From assembly GCA_965263225.1 (NCBI GenBank), contig CBDHHG010000035.1, forward strand, positions 248,001 through 312,000: 64,000 nucleotides of DNA. Direction: 5' to 3'. Under the pieces are notes generated by a model, which was given only the letters and a program-made list of their open reading frames with translations, made no database searches and was not told the DNA's origin. Position 1 is the stretch's first letter; the number at the start of each line of letters is the position of its first letter. This document shows, in pieces, positions 42,050 through 51,600 of the stretch. The translations under genes and the position numbers were made by a program. This DNA comes from DT-111 sp965263225 (GTDB lineage: Bacteria > Bacteroidota > Bacteroidia > Chitinophagales > Saprospiraceae).

Positions 42050-44212
42050 ATGGGACAACAGATTCCAATTTCTACCTCATTCGACTTACCTGATGGTAGA
42101 ACAGTTACCCTAGAAACAGGAAAATTAGCCACGCAGGCAGACGGTGCCGTTGTGGTCAAGGTAGGTAATACCATGCTATTCGCTTCCGTCGTTTCTGCCA
42201 AGGAAGCCAAAGAAGGCCAAAGTTTTTTTCCCCTATCCGTTGATTACCAAGAAAAATTCGCAGCCGCGGGAAGAATCCCCGGCAACTTTTTCCGACGAGA
42301 GACCAAGTTATCCGATTATGAAGTATTAACTTCAAGATTAGTGGACCGTGCCATTAGACCACTTTTCCCTGATGGCTATATGAATGAAACTCAGGTTATC
42401 ATTAACCTGATTTCCGGAGATAAGGAAACCCTTCCTGATGCGTTTGTAGCTTTGGCTGCTTCCGCTGCGTTAGCTGTCTCCGACATCAACTTCGATGGAC
42501 CTATCTCAGAAGTTCGTGTCGCACGCATTGATGGAGAGTTTGTGGTGAATCCCAATCGTGAGGCATTGGCAGGCGCAGATCTCGATATTATTGTAGCGGC
42601 AACCCTGGAAAACATTATGATGGTGGAAGGGGAAGCTAAAGAATGTTCTGAGAAAGACCTCGTGGAAGCAATGAAAGTTGGGCATGAGGCCATTAAGGTA
42701 CAGTGTAATGCTCAATTGGCATTGGCAGAGCTAGTGGGAGAAGGTGCAACCGTCAAAAGAGAACTTCCCGAAGTAGAGGTCAATGAAGAGTTGAAGGAAT
42801 TGGTGAAGTCTCTGAGCGTAGAAGATATCCTAACGGTATCCCGCGGGGCTTTGGATAAGAAAGCTCGCAAAAAAGGCTTTGCTGACGTAAAAGATAAATT
42901 GAAAGAATCCTTATTGGAGTCCAAAGGAGAAGAGTTTGTAGAAGAAAACTGGGACGAAGCCAAGGGATACTTTGAAAAAATAAAAAAAGAGACCATCCGA
43001 AATATGGTCCTGGAAGAGCAGGTCCGTTTGGATGGGCGTAAATTTGATGAGGTTCGTCACATCTGGTCTGAGATTGACTATCTTCCTGCGGCGCACGGTT
43101 CTGCCATCTTCAATAGAGGAGAAACGCAGAGTTTGACATCGCTCACTCTGGGCACAAAGCTAGACGCCCAAATGATAGATAATGCTTTGAACTTCCACTA
43201 TGAAAGATTCATTCTGCACTATAATTTCCCCGCTTTATCCGTTGGAGAGGTGAAGCCTATGAGAGGCCCAGGACGTCGTGAAGTCGGGCACGCCAATTTG
43301 GCGGGTCGATCCTTGAAGCAGGTGCTGCCTGAAGAATTCCCATACGTAGTTCGTATAGTGTCTGATATCCTTGAATCTAATGGCTCATCTTCGATGGCAA
43401 CCGTTTGTGCGGGTACCTTGGCATTAATGGATGCAGGTATTGGCATTTCGGCTCCTGTATCAGGTATCGCAATGGGTATGATTTCCGATGGTGATCGCGT
43501 TGCTATCTTATCTGATATCCTTGGGGATGAAGATGCCTTAGGGGACATGGACTTTAAGGTAACAGGTACTGAAAAAGGGATCACGGCTTGCCAGATGGAT
43601 ATCAAGATTGATGGCCTACCTTACGAAACCCTAGAGAAAGCGCTCGAACAAGCTCGTGCGGGCCGCTTGCACATCTTGGATAAGATGAAGGAGACCATCG
43701 CTGAACCTAGAGATGACTTCAAAGCTCATGCTCCAAGAATTGTAGAGATTAAGATCGATAAGAGCTTCATCGGTGCGGTGATTGGCCCAGGCGGTAAAGT
43801 AATCCAGGAAATTCAAGAAACCACCGGAACGACGATCAATATTGAAGAGGTCGATGACAAAGGAGTGGTGAGCATTGCTAGTTCTGACAAAGCTTCTATT
43901 GATGCTGCTTTGGCTAGGATCAACAAAATTACCTTCCAGCCTGAGATTGGCGATGTCTACAAAGCGGTAGTGGTATCCGTCATGCCTTATGGGGTGTTTG
44001 TCGAATTTAATGGAAAGAGTGGCCTGCTGCACGTTTCTGAAATTTCTCATACCCGCATTGATAATGTAGAAGAGGTGTTGAAGGAAGGAGATGAGGTTAA
44101 GGTGAAGTTGATCGGCTTAGACAAGCGGTCTGGAAAGCTGAGACTCTCTCGAAAAGCCTTAATTCCCAAGCCACAACATCAAGGCAACAAGAAGCCACCT
44201 CGGCATGATTAA
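42050..44212 (+). CDS. pnp: Polyribonucleotide nucleotidyltransferase (PNPase)
   Basis: 720 residues, normal for PNPase. It degrades RNA 3' to 5' with phosphate, as a trimer in the cytoplasm. Domains in order: first RNase PH domain (about 1-230, with FFRRETKLSDYEVLTSRLVDRAIRPLFP), helical domain (about 235-320), catalytic second RNase PH domain (about 325-550; MRGPGRREVGHANLAGRSL, SSSMATVCAGTLALMDAGI, LGDEDALGDMDFKVTGT), KH domain (about 560-620; IGPGGKVIQEIQ) and S1 domain (about 630-700; GDVYKAVVVSVMPYGVFVEF). It has a long leader with two hairpins and is followed by a strong terminator. Confidence 0.98.
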   Translation: MGQQIPISTSFDLPDGRTVTLETGKLATQADGAVVVKVGNTMLFASVVSAKEAKEGQSFFPLSVDYQEKFAAAGRIPGNFFRRETKLSDYEVLTSRLVDRAIRPLFPDGYMNETQVIINLISGDKETLPDAFVALAASAALAVSDINFDGPISEVRVARIDGEFVVNPNREALAGADLDIIVAATLENIMMVEGEAKECSEKDLVEAMKVGHEAIKVQCNAQLALAELVGEGATVKRELPEVEVNEELKELVKSLSVEDILTVSRGALDKKARKKGFADVKDKLKESLLESKGEEFVEENWDEAKGYFEKIKKETIRNMVLEEQVRLDGRKFDEVRHIWSEIDYLPAAHGSAIFNRGETQSLTSLTLGTKLDAQMIDNALNFHYERFILHYNFPALSVGEVKPMRGPGRREVGHANLAGRSLKQVLPEEFPYVVRIVSDILESNGSSSMATVCAGTLALMDAGIGISAPVSGIAMGMISDGDRVAILSDILGDEDALGDMDFKVTGTEKGITACQMDIKIDGLPYETLEKALEQARAGRLHILDKMKETIAEPRDDFKAHAPRIVEIKIDKSFIGAVIGPGGKVIQEIQETTGTTINIEEVDDKGVVSIASSDKASIDAALARINKITFQPEIGDVYKAVVVSVMPYGVFVEFNGKSGLLHVSEISHTRIDNVEEVLKEGDEVKVKLIGLDKRSGKLRLSRKALIPKPQHQGNKKPPRHD

Positions 44213-44288
44213 AGCGTAGTCGCTGGCGGCTTGGGCCATGTCATAATCGACCTAAGCTGCAACTCGCGATGATACAACATAAATTCTG

Positions 44289-44334
44289 AATACCGAAAGC
44301 TGGTCGAAGGACCGTTTTCGGTATTTTTTTTTTC
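44289..44334 (+). terminator. Rho-independent terminator of pnp
   Basis: 10-pair stem AATACCGAAA / TTTCGGTATT (arms 44289-44298 and 44316-44325) enclosing a smaller GGTC/GACC stem, followed by an unbroken T-run to about 44333. Confidence 0.9.
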
Positions 44335-44406
44335 ATAATCTTATTACTACCTTTAGAAAGCTTGGATACAAGAATTGTTGTCCAAATAACACAAGCTCAG
44401 TTTTAC

Positions 44407-44436
44407 TTGTCGTTTCTGAAAATAATTGTAGATTTC
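44407..44436 (+). promoter_or_regulatory. Promoter of rpoD
   Basis: TTG at 44407-44409, 19 bases, then TAGATTTC at 44429-44436 (seven of eight positions fit TAnnTTTG). It lies in the 383-base gap between pnp and rpoD, beyond the pnp terminator, and would give a leader of about 150 bases. Confidence 0.6.
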
Positions 44437-44595
44437 GCACGCAGCGGGAACTTTTTGACGTTACCCATTGTATAAAAATTGAGTGTGATAGGGTTTTTTA
44501 GTGAAAAAGTCAAGTAAATTTAAAGCCCGGCAACTTTTTTTTGATCGTAAGCGTATTCATTAATAGAATATTCTTCTCCATAAATTCCAAACTTC

Positions 44596-45462
44596 ATGCG
44601 TCAGCTTAAGATTACCAATAAGATTACTACCAGAGAGAGTTTAGCTTTGGATAAATATCTAAATGATATCGGCAAGATACCTATGTTGACGGCCGATGAC
44701 GAAGCTGAGCTTGCCAGACGTATCCGTGAAGGAGATGCAGAGGCTTTGGAAAGATTGACTAAATCCAATCTGCGTTTTGTTGTCTCCGTGGCCAAGCAGT
44801 ATCAAAATCAAGGGCTATCCTTAAGTGACTTGATCAATGAAGGAAACGTCGGTTTGATGAAAGCGGCTAAGCGTTTTGATGAGACCAAAGGGTTCAAATT
44901 TATTTCTTATGCCGTTTGGTGGATTCGTCAATCTATCCTGCAGGCGATCGTTGAATATTCTAGAATTGTTAGACTTCCCCTCAACAAAGTAGGTTCCTAC
45001 AACAAGGTAAATGAAGCGTTTTTGTCTTTTGTACAAGAATTTGAACGCGAACCCACCAATGAAGAACTAGCTGATTTATTGAACTTGAAGCCGAAGGAAG
45101 TTTCAAATATGCTTAAAGGAAATGGTCGCCATGTTTCTGTGGATGCACCTTTGAGTGGGGAAGAGGGGGATTCTACCATGCTGGATGTCATCTCTGGGGA
45201 TAATGATATGAGTCCGGATGGCCAATTGATGGAGCAATCGCTAAAAGAAGAGGTGCAGCAAGGTTTGTCTATTTTGTCCCCTCGCGAAGTTGAAGTATTG
45301 TCTGCCTATTACGGCCTTAATGGTTATAAGGCATTGACTTTAGAAGAAATTGGCGAATTATATGGGTTGACCAGAGAGCGTGTTCGTCAAATTAAAGAGC
45401 GTGCGATTCGCCGCTTACGTAAATCCTATAATCGAAATTCATTGAAGTCTTATCTGGGATAA
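44596..45462 (+). CDS. rpoD: Primary sigma factor RpoD (short Bacteroidota form)
   Basis: 288 residues. Region 1.1 and the long non-conserved region are missing, as in all Bacteroidota housekeeping sigmas. Region 1.2 is ALDKYLNDIGKIPMLTADDE. Region 2 has LTKSNLRFVVSVAKQYQNQG, LIQEGN-type LINEGNVGLMKAAKRFD and FKFISYAVWWIRQSILQAI. Region 3 is VGSYNKVNEAFLSFVQEFER. Region 4 has LSPREVEVLSAYYGLNG and the helix-turn-helix LTLEEIGELYGLTRERVRQI. It recognises the TTG/TAnnTTTG promoters found in this window. It has its own promoter and a terminator follows. Confidence 0.97.
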   Translation: MRQLKITNKITTRESLALDKYLNDIGKIPMLTADDEAELARRIREGDAEALERLTKSNLRFVVSVAKQYQNQGLSLSDLINEGNVGLMKAAKRFDETKGFKFISYAVWWIRQSILQAIVEYSRIVRLPLNKVGSYNKVNEAFLSFVQEFEREPTNEELADLLNLKPKEVSNMLKGNGRHVSVDAPLSGEEGDSTMLDVISGDNDMSPDGQLMEQSLKEEVQQGLSILSPREVEVLSAYYGLNGYKALTLEEIGELYGLTRERVRQIKERAIRRLRKSYNRNSLKSYLG

Positions 45463-45487
45463 AAGGAATTCTATCAATAATTCCACT

Positions 45488-45524
45488 ACAAAAGCCACCT
45501 CGTTACCACGGGGTGGCTTTTGTT
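45488..45524 (+). terminator. Rho-independent terminator of rpoD
   Basis: 12-pair stem ACAAAAGCCACC / GGTGGCTTTTGT (arms 45488-45499 and 45512-45523), extended inward by CG pairs, with T-rich sequence behind it. Confidence 0.85.
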
Positions 45525-45554
45525 TATTAACTTTGGTCAAAATCGTAGCTCTAA

Positions 45555-46682
45555 ATGAACTATAAAGCATTGATACTGATTTTATTGACCATTGTAACCT
45601 GGTCCTGTCAGTCAGAAGAAAATCCGACAGAAGAGGCTGTGGAAACTGATACCGAAGAGGTCGTCGAAGCTACAGAGCAAGGGCAGGAACGAACCACCTT
45701 TATTGTCAATATTGATCGGCTTCGAATGCGAGAGACCGCAGGTGAGAAAGGGAAAGTGATCAAAGAACTGGAAAAAGGTACTGTCTTGTATGACGAAGGG
45801 GAGGTAAGTGATTTTACCACTCGGATTAAGCTACGGGGGATCACCTTTGATGAACCCTGGCTTAAGGTTTCTACCGCGGAGAACACGGTGGGTTGGATTT
45901 ATGCTGGAGCCATTCACTTAGGAACTACCCCGGATTCGGAAGTGGCCAAAATCCTGCGAGAAAAAAGATTGATCAACCTGTTTGGTCAGGCAGGAGCAGA
46001 AGAAATGCGTAGATATCGAAGGGATTTTCATAATACCCAGACAGCGCAAGAGGTATTAACCGTTTACCGCAAAGGCCGCAGGATTAGGGAAGACTTTGTC
46101 GATAAGTTAGAAGAAAAAATTGACGCTTACAGCGCGGAGATTCAGCCTGATCTCTTTTGGTTAGAAGAGGCACTCCCTGGATTTGTTCCACAACTGGTGG
46201 CAGAGGGGACCATTTACTATCTTTTTGAAGATTATCGGCAATGGATTGAAAAAGCTAAAGCTACCAAAGAACTTGTTGATGATCAATTTGTTGAATTTAA
46301 GATTCGGGCTTTCCCGATGGATAGTATCGAGTACTTTTTTTCAGCCTGGCAAATCCAGACCTGGGATTATGGGGGGAGCAGCTTGCTGGGAAGAGGATTC
46401 CATTTTGCCTTGTTGACGGAGGCGGATCGCCTAGTGCAGGAAGGCCATCCCTTAGAAGCTGAAATACTGGAGGTAAAGAAAAATATAGTGGAAGACATCC
46501 TGCAACCATCCAATACCTTCTGGGAGTCTAAGGATAAGGTATTGATAGAGATGGATAAGATTTTAGAGGCGGAATTAGCTATACTCGATAAAAATGACAA
46601 AATCGCGCTAAAGGCAAGAAGAATGCAATTTGATGACCCTGAAGCTAATGGTATTAAGATGAATCAAAGATCTGGAGGTTAG
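45555..46682 (+). CDS. SH3b-domain lipoprotein of unknown function
   Basis: 375 residues. Lipoprotein signal MNYKALILILLTIVTWSCQS with attachment at Cys18. A very acidic linker follows (EENPTEEAVETDTEEVVEATEQ). A bacterial SH3 domain covers about 48-125: VNIDRLRMRETAGEKGKVI, GTVLYDEGEVS and NTVGWIYAGAIHLG. The remaining 250 residues are helical with repeated Trp/Glu patterns and no family I know. It is likely anchored to the outer-membrane periplasmic face. It is the first of four same-strand genes behind rpoD. Confidence 0.8.
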   Translation: MNYKALILILLTIVTWSCQSEENPTEEAVETDTEEVVEATEQGQERTTFIVNIDRLRMRETAGEKGKVIKELEKGTVLYDEGEVSDFTTRIKLRGITFDEPWLKVSTAENTVGWIYAGAIHLGTTPDSEVAKILREKRLINLFGQAGAEEMRRYRRDFHNTQTAQEVLTVYRKGRRIREDFVDKLEEKIDAYSAEIQPDLFWLEEALPGFVPQLVAEGTIYYLFEDYRQWIEKAKATKELVDDQFVEFKIRAFPMDSIEYFFSAWQIQTWDYGGSSLLGRGFHFALLTEADRLVQEGHPLEAEILEVKKNIVEDILQPSNTFWESKDKVLIEMDKILEAELAILDKNDKIALKARRMQFDDPEANGIKMNQRSGG

Positions 46683-46735
46683 ATTTTATACTATCTATTC
46701 CAGGGAAGTCAACTAAACTGAAATTATTTTAACCA

Positions 46736-47404
46736 ATGACGATACTGACAATTATGGCCGTGGTGATCATTGCTGGAGCTGTTGGGCTTTTTGCGAATAT
46801 CACCAAGAATTTTCGGCCAAATAAGAAGCGAATACAACAGGAAATAGCCAAAATCAAGGCTGATGTTGAAAGCTGGGCCGGTGATTTGGTACCCATTACG
46901 AGAGAAGAACTAGAACTGTTCTCCAAAAGCCAGATCAAGCAAAATAGAAAGAGCCGTTCCAAATCGAGTTACAAAGGTACTTTCAAGACTATCTTTGAAG
47001 AACCTATTGTAGCCTATAGTTATCGTAGCTTTTTAGGGAAAGGGAACCATGCTATCCTGTACGCCCGCACCGCCAATCATGAATTTGCTTACTGGATCAA
47101 TGATAAGGGGACGCAAGTCGTAGTTGATAATCAGATGATCGGTACGATCAAGAGTAATGATGTGTTGTATGGCGCTAAGTCTAACCGTATGTTGGCCCGA
47201 CTGAATCGATCCGAAAAAGACATGCTTCCGATCGTGGTGAAGGATAGAGAGGTAGGAAGCATGGTAAAGGGTTTGCCCGCACCCAATGAAGCTCTAAGTA
47301 AGCGAGCGTTTGAGTTTGTGAAGGAAGACTTGAGTGAAGAAGAGCAGACGTTGATGCTTTCTCTGGGTATCCTGGAAATGGTCAAAGTTGCCAATGGCCA
47401 ATAA
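46736..47404 (+). CDS. Membrane-anchored protein of unknown function
   Basis: 222 residues. One N-terminal membrane helix (LTIMAVVIIAGAVGLFANIT, about residues 4-23), then a basic segment and a coiled region (KRIQQEIAKIKADVESW). The C-terminal 130 residues look like a beta-rich domain (TIFEEPIVAYSYRSFLGK, AILYARTANHEFAYWINDKG). The protein probably lies mostly in the cytoplasm or periplasm on a single anchor. No family recognised. It is 53 bases behind the SH3b lipoprotein and 39 bases before the next gene. Confidence 0.78.
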   Translation: MTILTIMAVVIIAGAVGLFANITKNFRPNKKRIQQEIAKIKADVESWAGDLVPITREELELFSKSQIKQNRKSRSKSSYKGTFKTIFEEPIVAYSYRSFLGKGNHAILYARTANHEFAYWINDKGTQVVVDNQMIGTIKSNDVLYGAKSNRMLARLNRSEKDMLPIVVKDREVGSMVKGLPAPNEALSKRAFEFVKEDLSEEEQTLMLSLGILEMVKVANGQ

Positions 47405-47443
47405 GAGAATATTTCATTGTAGTACACTCATAAATGAGATCAC

Positions 47444-47872
47444 ATGAAAAAATTATTGTTACTTCTGATGTTGAGTTGGGGAGCTTGGCATATGACTCAA
47501 GCCCAGACTAATCCGCAGGATTTTAAGTGGGAAATGGATAGCTTCCAAAAAGAAATGTTGAAGATGTTAGAGCAATTTGGCTTTCAGGAGGGCGCACCGA
47601 ATATGCGGATTGATACCATGATGATTCAGCCCTTTGGTTTGTTCCCAGGGATGGGGATGGATAGCTTGAACAACCAAGAGTTCATGAAGCAATGGCAGTC
47701 GCTTTCTGAGCAGTTGATGAAGTCCTTTCAAGGAGAAGGAATGGAAGGTTTTGGCGAATTCTTTAAGAATTTTCCAGGCTTAGACCCTGAAAGCTTTCCT
47801 GCACCAGGTGAGCAAAAGCCTTCTGAAAAGGGAACCAAATCCAAGAAGAAACGTAAGGTTTATAAAATATAG
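47444..47872 (+). CDS. Small Met/Phe-rich secreted protein
   Basis: 142 residues. Signal peptide MKKLLLLLMLSWGAWHMTQAQ. The mature part is unusually rich in Met, Phe, Gln and Gly (MLKMLEQFGFQEGAPNM, MMIQPFGLFPGMGMDSL, FQGEGMEGFGEFFKNFPG) and ends in a lysine-rich tail KGTKSKKKRKVYKI. Met-rich secreted proteins sometimes bind copper, but the spacing here matches no known motif. Not recognised. Confidence 0.75.
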   Translation: MKKLLLLLMLSWGAWHMTQAQTNPQDFKWEMDSFQKEMLKMLEQFGFQEGAPNMRIDTMMIQPFGLFPGMGMDSLNNQEFMKQWQSLSEQLMKSFQGEGMEGFGEFFKNFPGLDPESFPAPGEQKPSEKGTKSKKKRKVYKI

Positions 47873-47928
47873 ATAGAAGAGGAAGTTCAATTCCGGTGGA
47901 CTTAGGTAGTCCGCCTTGAAAAAAAGAA

Positions 47929-47959
47929 TTGGCGTTCTATTAGTCAAGGTGTATATTTA
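47929..47959 (+). promoter_or_regulatory. Candidate promoter of the Nudix-like gene
   Basis: TTG at 47929-47931, 20 bases, TATATTTA at 47952-47959 (one mismatch to TAnnTTTG). The -7 box is embedded in the small inverted repeat GGTGTA-TATT-TACACC (47949-47964), which could be an operator. Confidence 0.35.
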
Positions 47960-48044
47960 CACCCTTTAAGGAGAAGAGAGAACCTTTTTCGGATAAAGCT
48001 GTTTTACCCTTAATCTTTTGTAAAGAAGCTTATATCTTGTCATT

Positions 48045-48467
48045 ATGAGTATTTCAAAGAAAGCCAGCCTAATCATTTACCGATTTAAGGAAAAAGGACT
48101 GGAAGTATTTTTGGTTAATTCGTCAGAAGAGACAGAACAATGGGAGATTCCTGAGGGAAAGGTATCCATGGAAGATACCCAGCCACTGGTAGATGAAGAA
48201 CGCCTCATCGAGTTAGACCCGGTGGAGAAAAGTGTAGGAGAAATGGAAGAGGCCCTGGCTGTCGAGGGAGATTGGCATGAAATACCTTCCCTGAAAAATA
48301 TGTTGTACGAGGATGCCATTCAGTTGAAGGAAAAACTGAAAGGGATGGAAAATGGTGCCTTTTTCGTAGTAAAGGAGGCCTTCAAAAAAGTTTTGCCTCA
48401 TCAATACAAGTTTTTGAAGGAGCTCAAAGACGTTTTATTAGATCGCAATTCTATCAAAGATCTCTAG
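48045..48467 (+). CDS. Nudix-like protein lacking the catalytic box
   Basis: 140 residues. The start KKASLIIYRFKEKGLEVFLV and EQWEIPEGKV look like the first strands of a Nudix hydrolase up to the residue that normally opens the Nudix box (GX5EX7REUXEEXGU). After that the box is missing: the sequence continues SMEDTQPLVDEERLIELDPVEKS, with no REUXEE. The rest is acidic and helical. Either a degenerate Nudix fold used for binding or a distinct family. It has its own candidate promoter and a terminator after it. Confidence 0.7.
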   Translation: MSISKKASLIIYRFKEKGLEVFLVNSSEETEQWEIPEGKVSMEDTQPLVDEERLIELDPVEKSVGEMEEALAVEGDWHEIPSLKNMLYEDAIQLKEKLKGMENGAFFVVKEAFKKVLPHQYKFLKELKDVLLDRNSIKDL

Positions 48468-48492
48468 AAATAAAGCATTTTTTGATCGTTTT

Positions 48493-48552
48493 AGAATGCC
48501 TTTTGATTTGTAGGTAAATAACGCCTGTAAGCCAAAAGGCATTCTGCATTTT
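48493..48552 (+). terminator. Long-stem terminator behind the Nudix-like gene
   Basis: Perfect 13-base inverted repeat AGAATGCCTTTTG / CAAAAGGCATTCT (arms 48493-48505 and 48533-48545; 27-base loop), followed by GCATTTTT. Confidence 0.65.
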
Positions 48553-48646
48553 TACCCATTCTTTCAAGTAATCTCTTAAATTAGCGCAAAAACTAGCCTA
48601 GGTCATTCGGCTATTTATACCGAATTTCATCCCTTAAAACTGAAAG

Positions 48647-51600
48647 ATGCTATATTCAGTGACCCCTGCGAACAGTCCACAAAAAGGCCTCTTAAGCCTC
48701 TTGATGCTTCTCCCTTTTACCCTTTTACTCAGCCAGACACCCAACCTGAGCAATCCTTCTGCATGTCGACTTGGACTCCCCATTATCGATAATAATTGCC
48801 CAGACGGAGAAGTTTTCTTTCAACCTAATCTCTTCAATATCAACGTCACTAATGCTCCAGGAAATACATTGGGCGTAGACGTATACCTGAAAGAAGTCCA
48901 CCTACTGATTAGTCACACCTGGGACAATGACCTTGACATTTCGCTAAAATCTCCTAGTGGGGCTACCGTCTTATTGACGGCAGATAATGGAGGAGGGGAT
49001 GATAATTTTGGAGATACCACCGCTATCGACTGCTCCCTGCACACCGTTTTTGCCTTAGGTGCTTGTCAGTCGATCACAGATGGGGTCGCTCCTTTCTTGG
49101 ATAACCCCTATGCACCACAAGAAAACTTCTATGGGTTTAATGACAATGTGACGAATCCCAATGCGACCTGGCAATTGCAAATTTGTGATGATGCGATTAA
49201 TGATGAAGGAACACTGGAATATATAAATTTGGTTTTTGAGCCGATTAATTGCTTACCGATTGCTAGTACAGAGGTGACTAATGTGGACACGACCTCCGTT
49301 TTTCTGGCATGGGATCCGGATTTTTGCGGGACAACCATCATCGAGTATGGCCCGCTTGGGTTTACACCTGGGGTAGATTCTCTTGCCGGTCCGCAAGGAG
49401 TTATCGCATTTGCAGAGTGTAGTCCCTTTATACTAAGTGGCCTGGCCGCTGAAACGGAGTATGATATCTATGTCCGGAGGTATTGTGACGCTACTGGTTC
49501 CTTTTCACTGAATAGTTGCGGGGTTTCTGCTACCACCAGTTGTCAACCACCACCACTGACTATTCTTGAGGATTTTGACTCAGAAGTTCTTTGTAATGAA
49601 TCTTGCGGTACAAGCTGTGATTTGATTGGCGTTTGGCGCAATGCGGTATCTGGGGACTTTGATTGGATTGTCGGGGAAGGAGGTACTCCAACTCAAGGAA
49701 CGGGACCAACAGACGATGTGCCTGGAGGAGGCCAATACGTGTATCTAGAGGCAACAGGGTCTAATTGTGAGGAAGGAGCAGAAGCTCACCTGTTATCTGG
49801 CTGTATCCTACTCGATAAACAAGGCACAGACACCTGTCATGTTTCCTTTAATTATCATATGAGAGGAATCGATATTGGGACTTTGCGCCTGGAGATTTCC
49901 ATCAATGGAGGCTTCGATTGGCGAACCATTTGGGAGCGAACTGGACCACAAGGGGTGGATTGGCAAAAGACTTACTTAAGCCTTTCAGATTATTCGGATG
50001 GCGGTCTACTACAGTTTCGCTTTGTAGGTGTGAAGGGGAGTGGTTCCAAGGGAGATATCGCCTTAGATAATATTGCTTTCTATGGTTCTCAAAACCTGGG
50101 TTATCCTACGCAGCAATACTTTGTAGATGGGGATGGGGACGGTTTCGGGGAACCTGGCTTTTTTGTGTTAAGCTGTAATCAAAATCCGCCCAGTAATTTT
50201 GTGGCCAATGATCAAGACTGTGATGATATCGATCCTTTGATTAATCCGGGAGCTCCGGAAATTGCCTGCGATGGTAAGGACAATAACTGCAATGGAATTG
50301 ATGACGACGCTAATTTACCGGCACCCCTTATTCAGAATGATACCATTTGCTCAGGGGATAGCGCCCAGATCACTGCTACTCCTCAATTTGGGGGCTTCAT
50401 ATTTTGGTATGATAGCGAGGATAGTGAAGAATTGATTCATTTTGGTGAAACCTACGAGCCGGCATTGCCGGAAAACAATAGTCCAGTGCCCGTCGAATAT
50501 ACCTTTTATGCAGAGGAATTTGCATTCCAGGAGTCCGGTGATTGTCGATCTGTCATCAGAGCAGCTGCCAAGATTATAGTTAATCCCAATCCGATGTTAC
50601 AGCTTCCCGAAGCTCCTGGGATATGCCCTGGTGATTCTATTGATCTGGCCAGCTTGACCATAGAAGATAGGAATTTTACAGGAGCGACGATAAGTTTTCA
50701 TGGCAGTTTTCCTCCAGATGGAAATAATCTCTTGCTAGATACAAAAGTAGGTCCACCCAGTACGACCTTTTATTACCTGAATGCAGTCAATGACTATGGA
50801 TGTTCAGATGCTGATAGTATAGCTGTAGAAGCGCGTGTGGGCCCGGCTCTAAGTTTTACGCCAGCGGATTCTTTTTCAATATGCCGTGAAGGGAGTACCG
50901 CCGTGGGGGTGGAAGCGGTAGGTGGAGTTGGTCCATATTCCTATTTCTGGAGTACAGGTAGTAGCGATGATCAAATCGATGTGCGCGCTGCCTTTCTTCC
51001 CGGCACCTTGGATGCATATTACCTGACAGTCACTGATGCGGAAGGTTGTTTTTCTACCGATGGTGTTCAAGTCACCACCATCAACAGTATCGACTCCATG
51101 CGCGTGGTGGTGGATAATGTAACGACCTGTAGTGGGAACGATGGACAAATATTGATGGTACCTTTAAGCGGCCAGAGTCCATTTACCTATAGTTGGTCGG
51201 GGAGCTCAGGAATCAGCGGGTCAACCTCAGGCGTCGCTGATACTTTGACGCTTACGGGTTTAGACCAGGGGGGCTATCGCATTACCATTACAGATAGTTC
51301 TCCGGAGGCTTGTCAGTTTATACTTCGGAATGTACTCGTGCAAGGCCCCGCGGCAGTAGTGAACGATATAGATGTTGACAATGTCTCGTGTTTTCGAGCA
51401 GGAGATGGCAAAATCTGCTTAGATGTGACCGGGACGGCCCCAACCTACCTATGGAGTACCGGAGATACTACGCTCTGTATAGATAGTCTTAGTGGAGGCT
51501 TGTATTCCGTCACGATTACAGATGATCCTTGCCAAACGATCTTAAGGGATATCCTGGTGGAAGAACCCGATACCTTGGTGATCAAGCCCAGCTTTGAGTT

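Noticed and set aside
47895..47915. Hairpin GGTGGACT/AGTCCGCC as terminator of the Met-rich protein gene
   Set aside because: No T-run follows on the plus strand and one pair is G-T; too weak to call.
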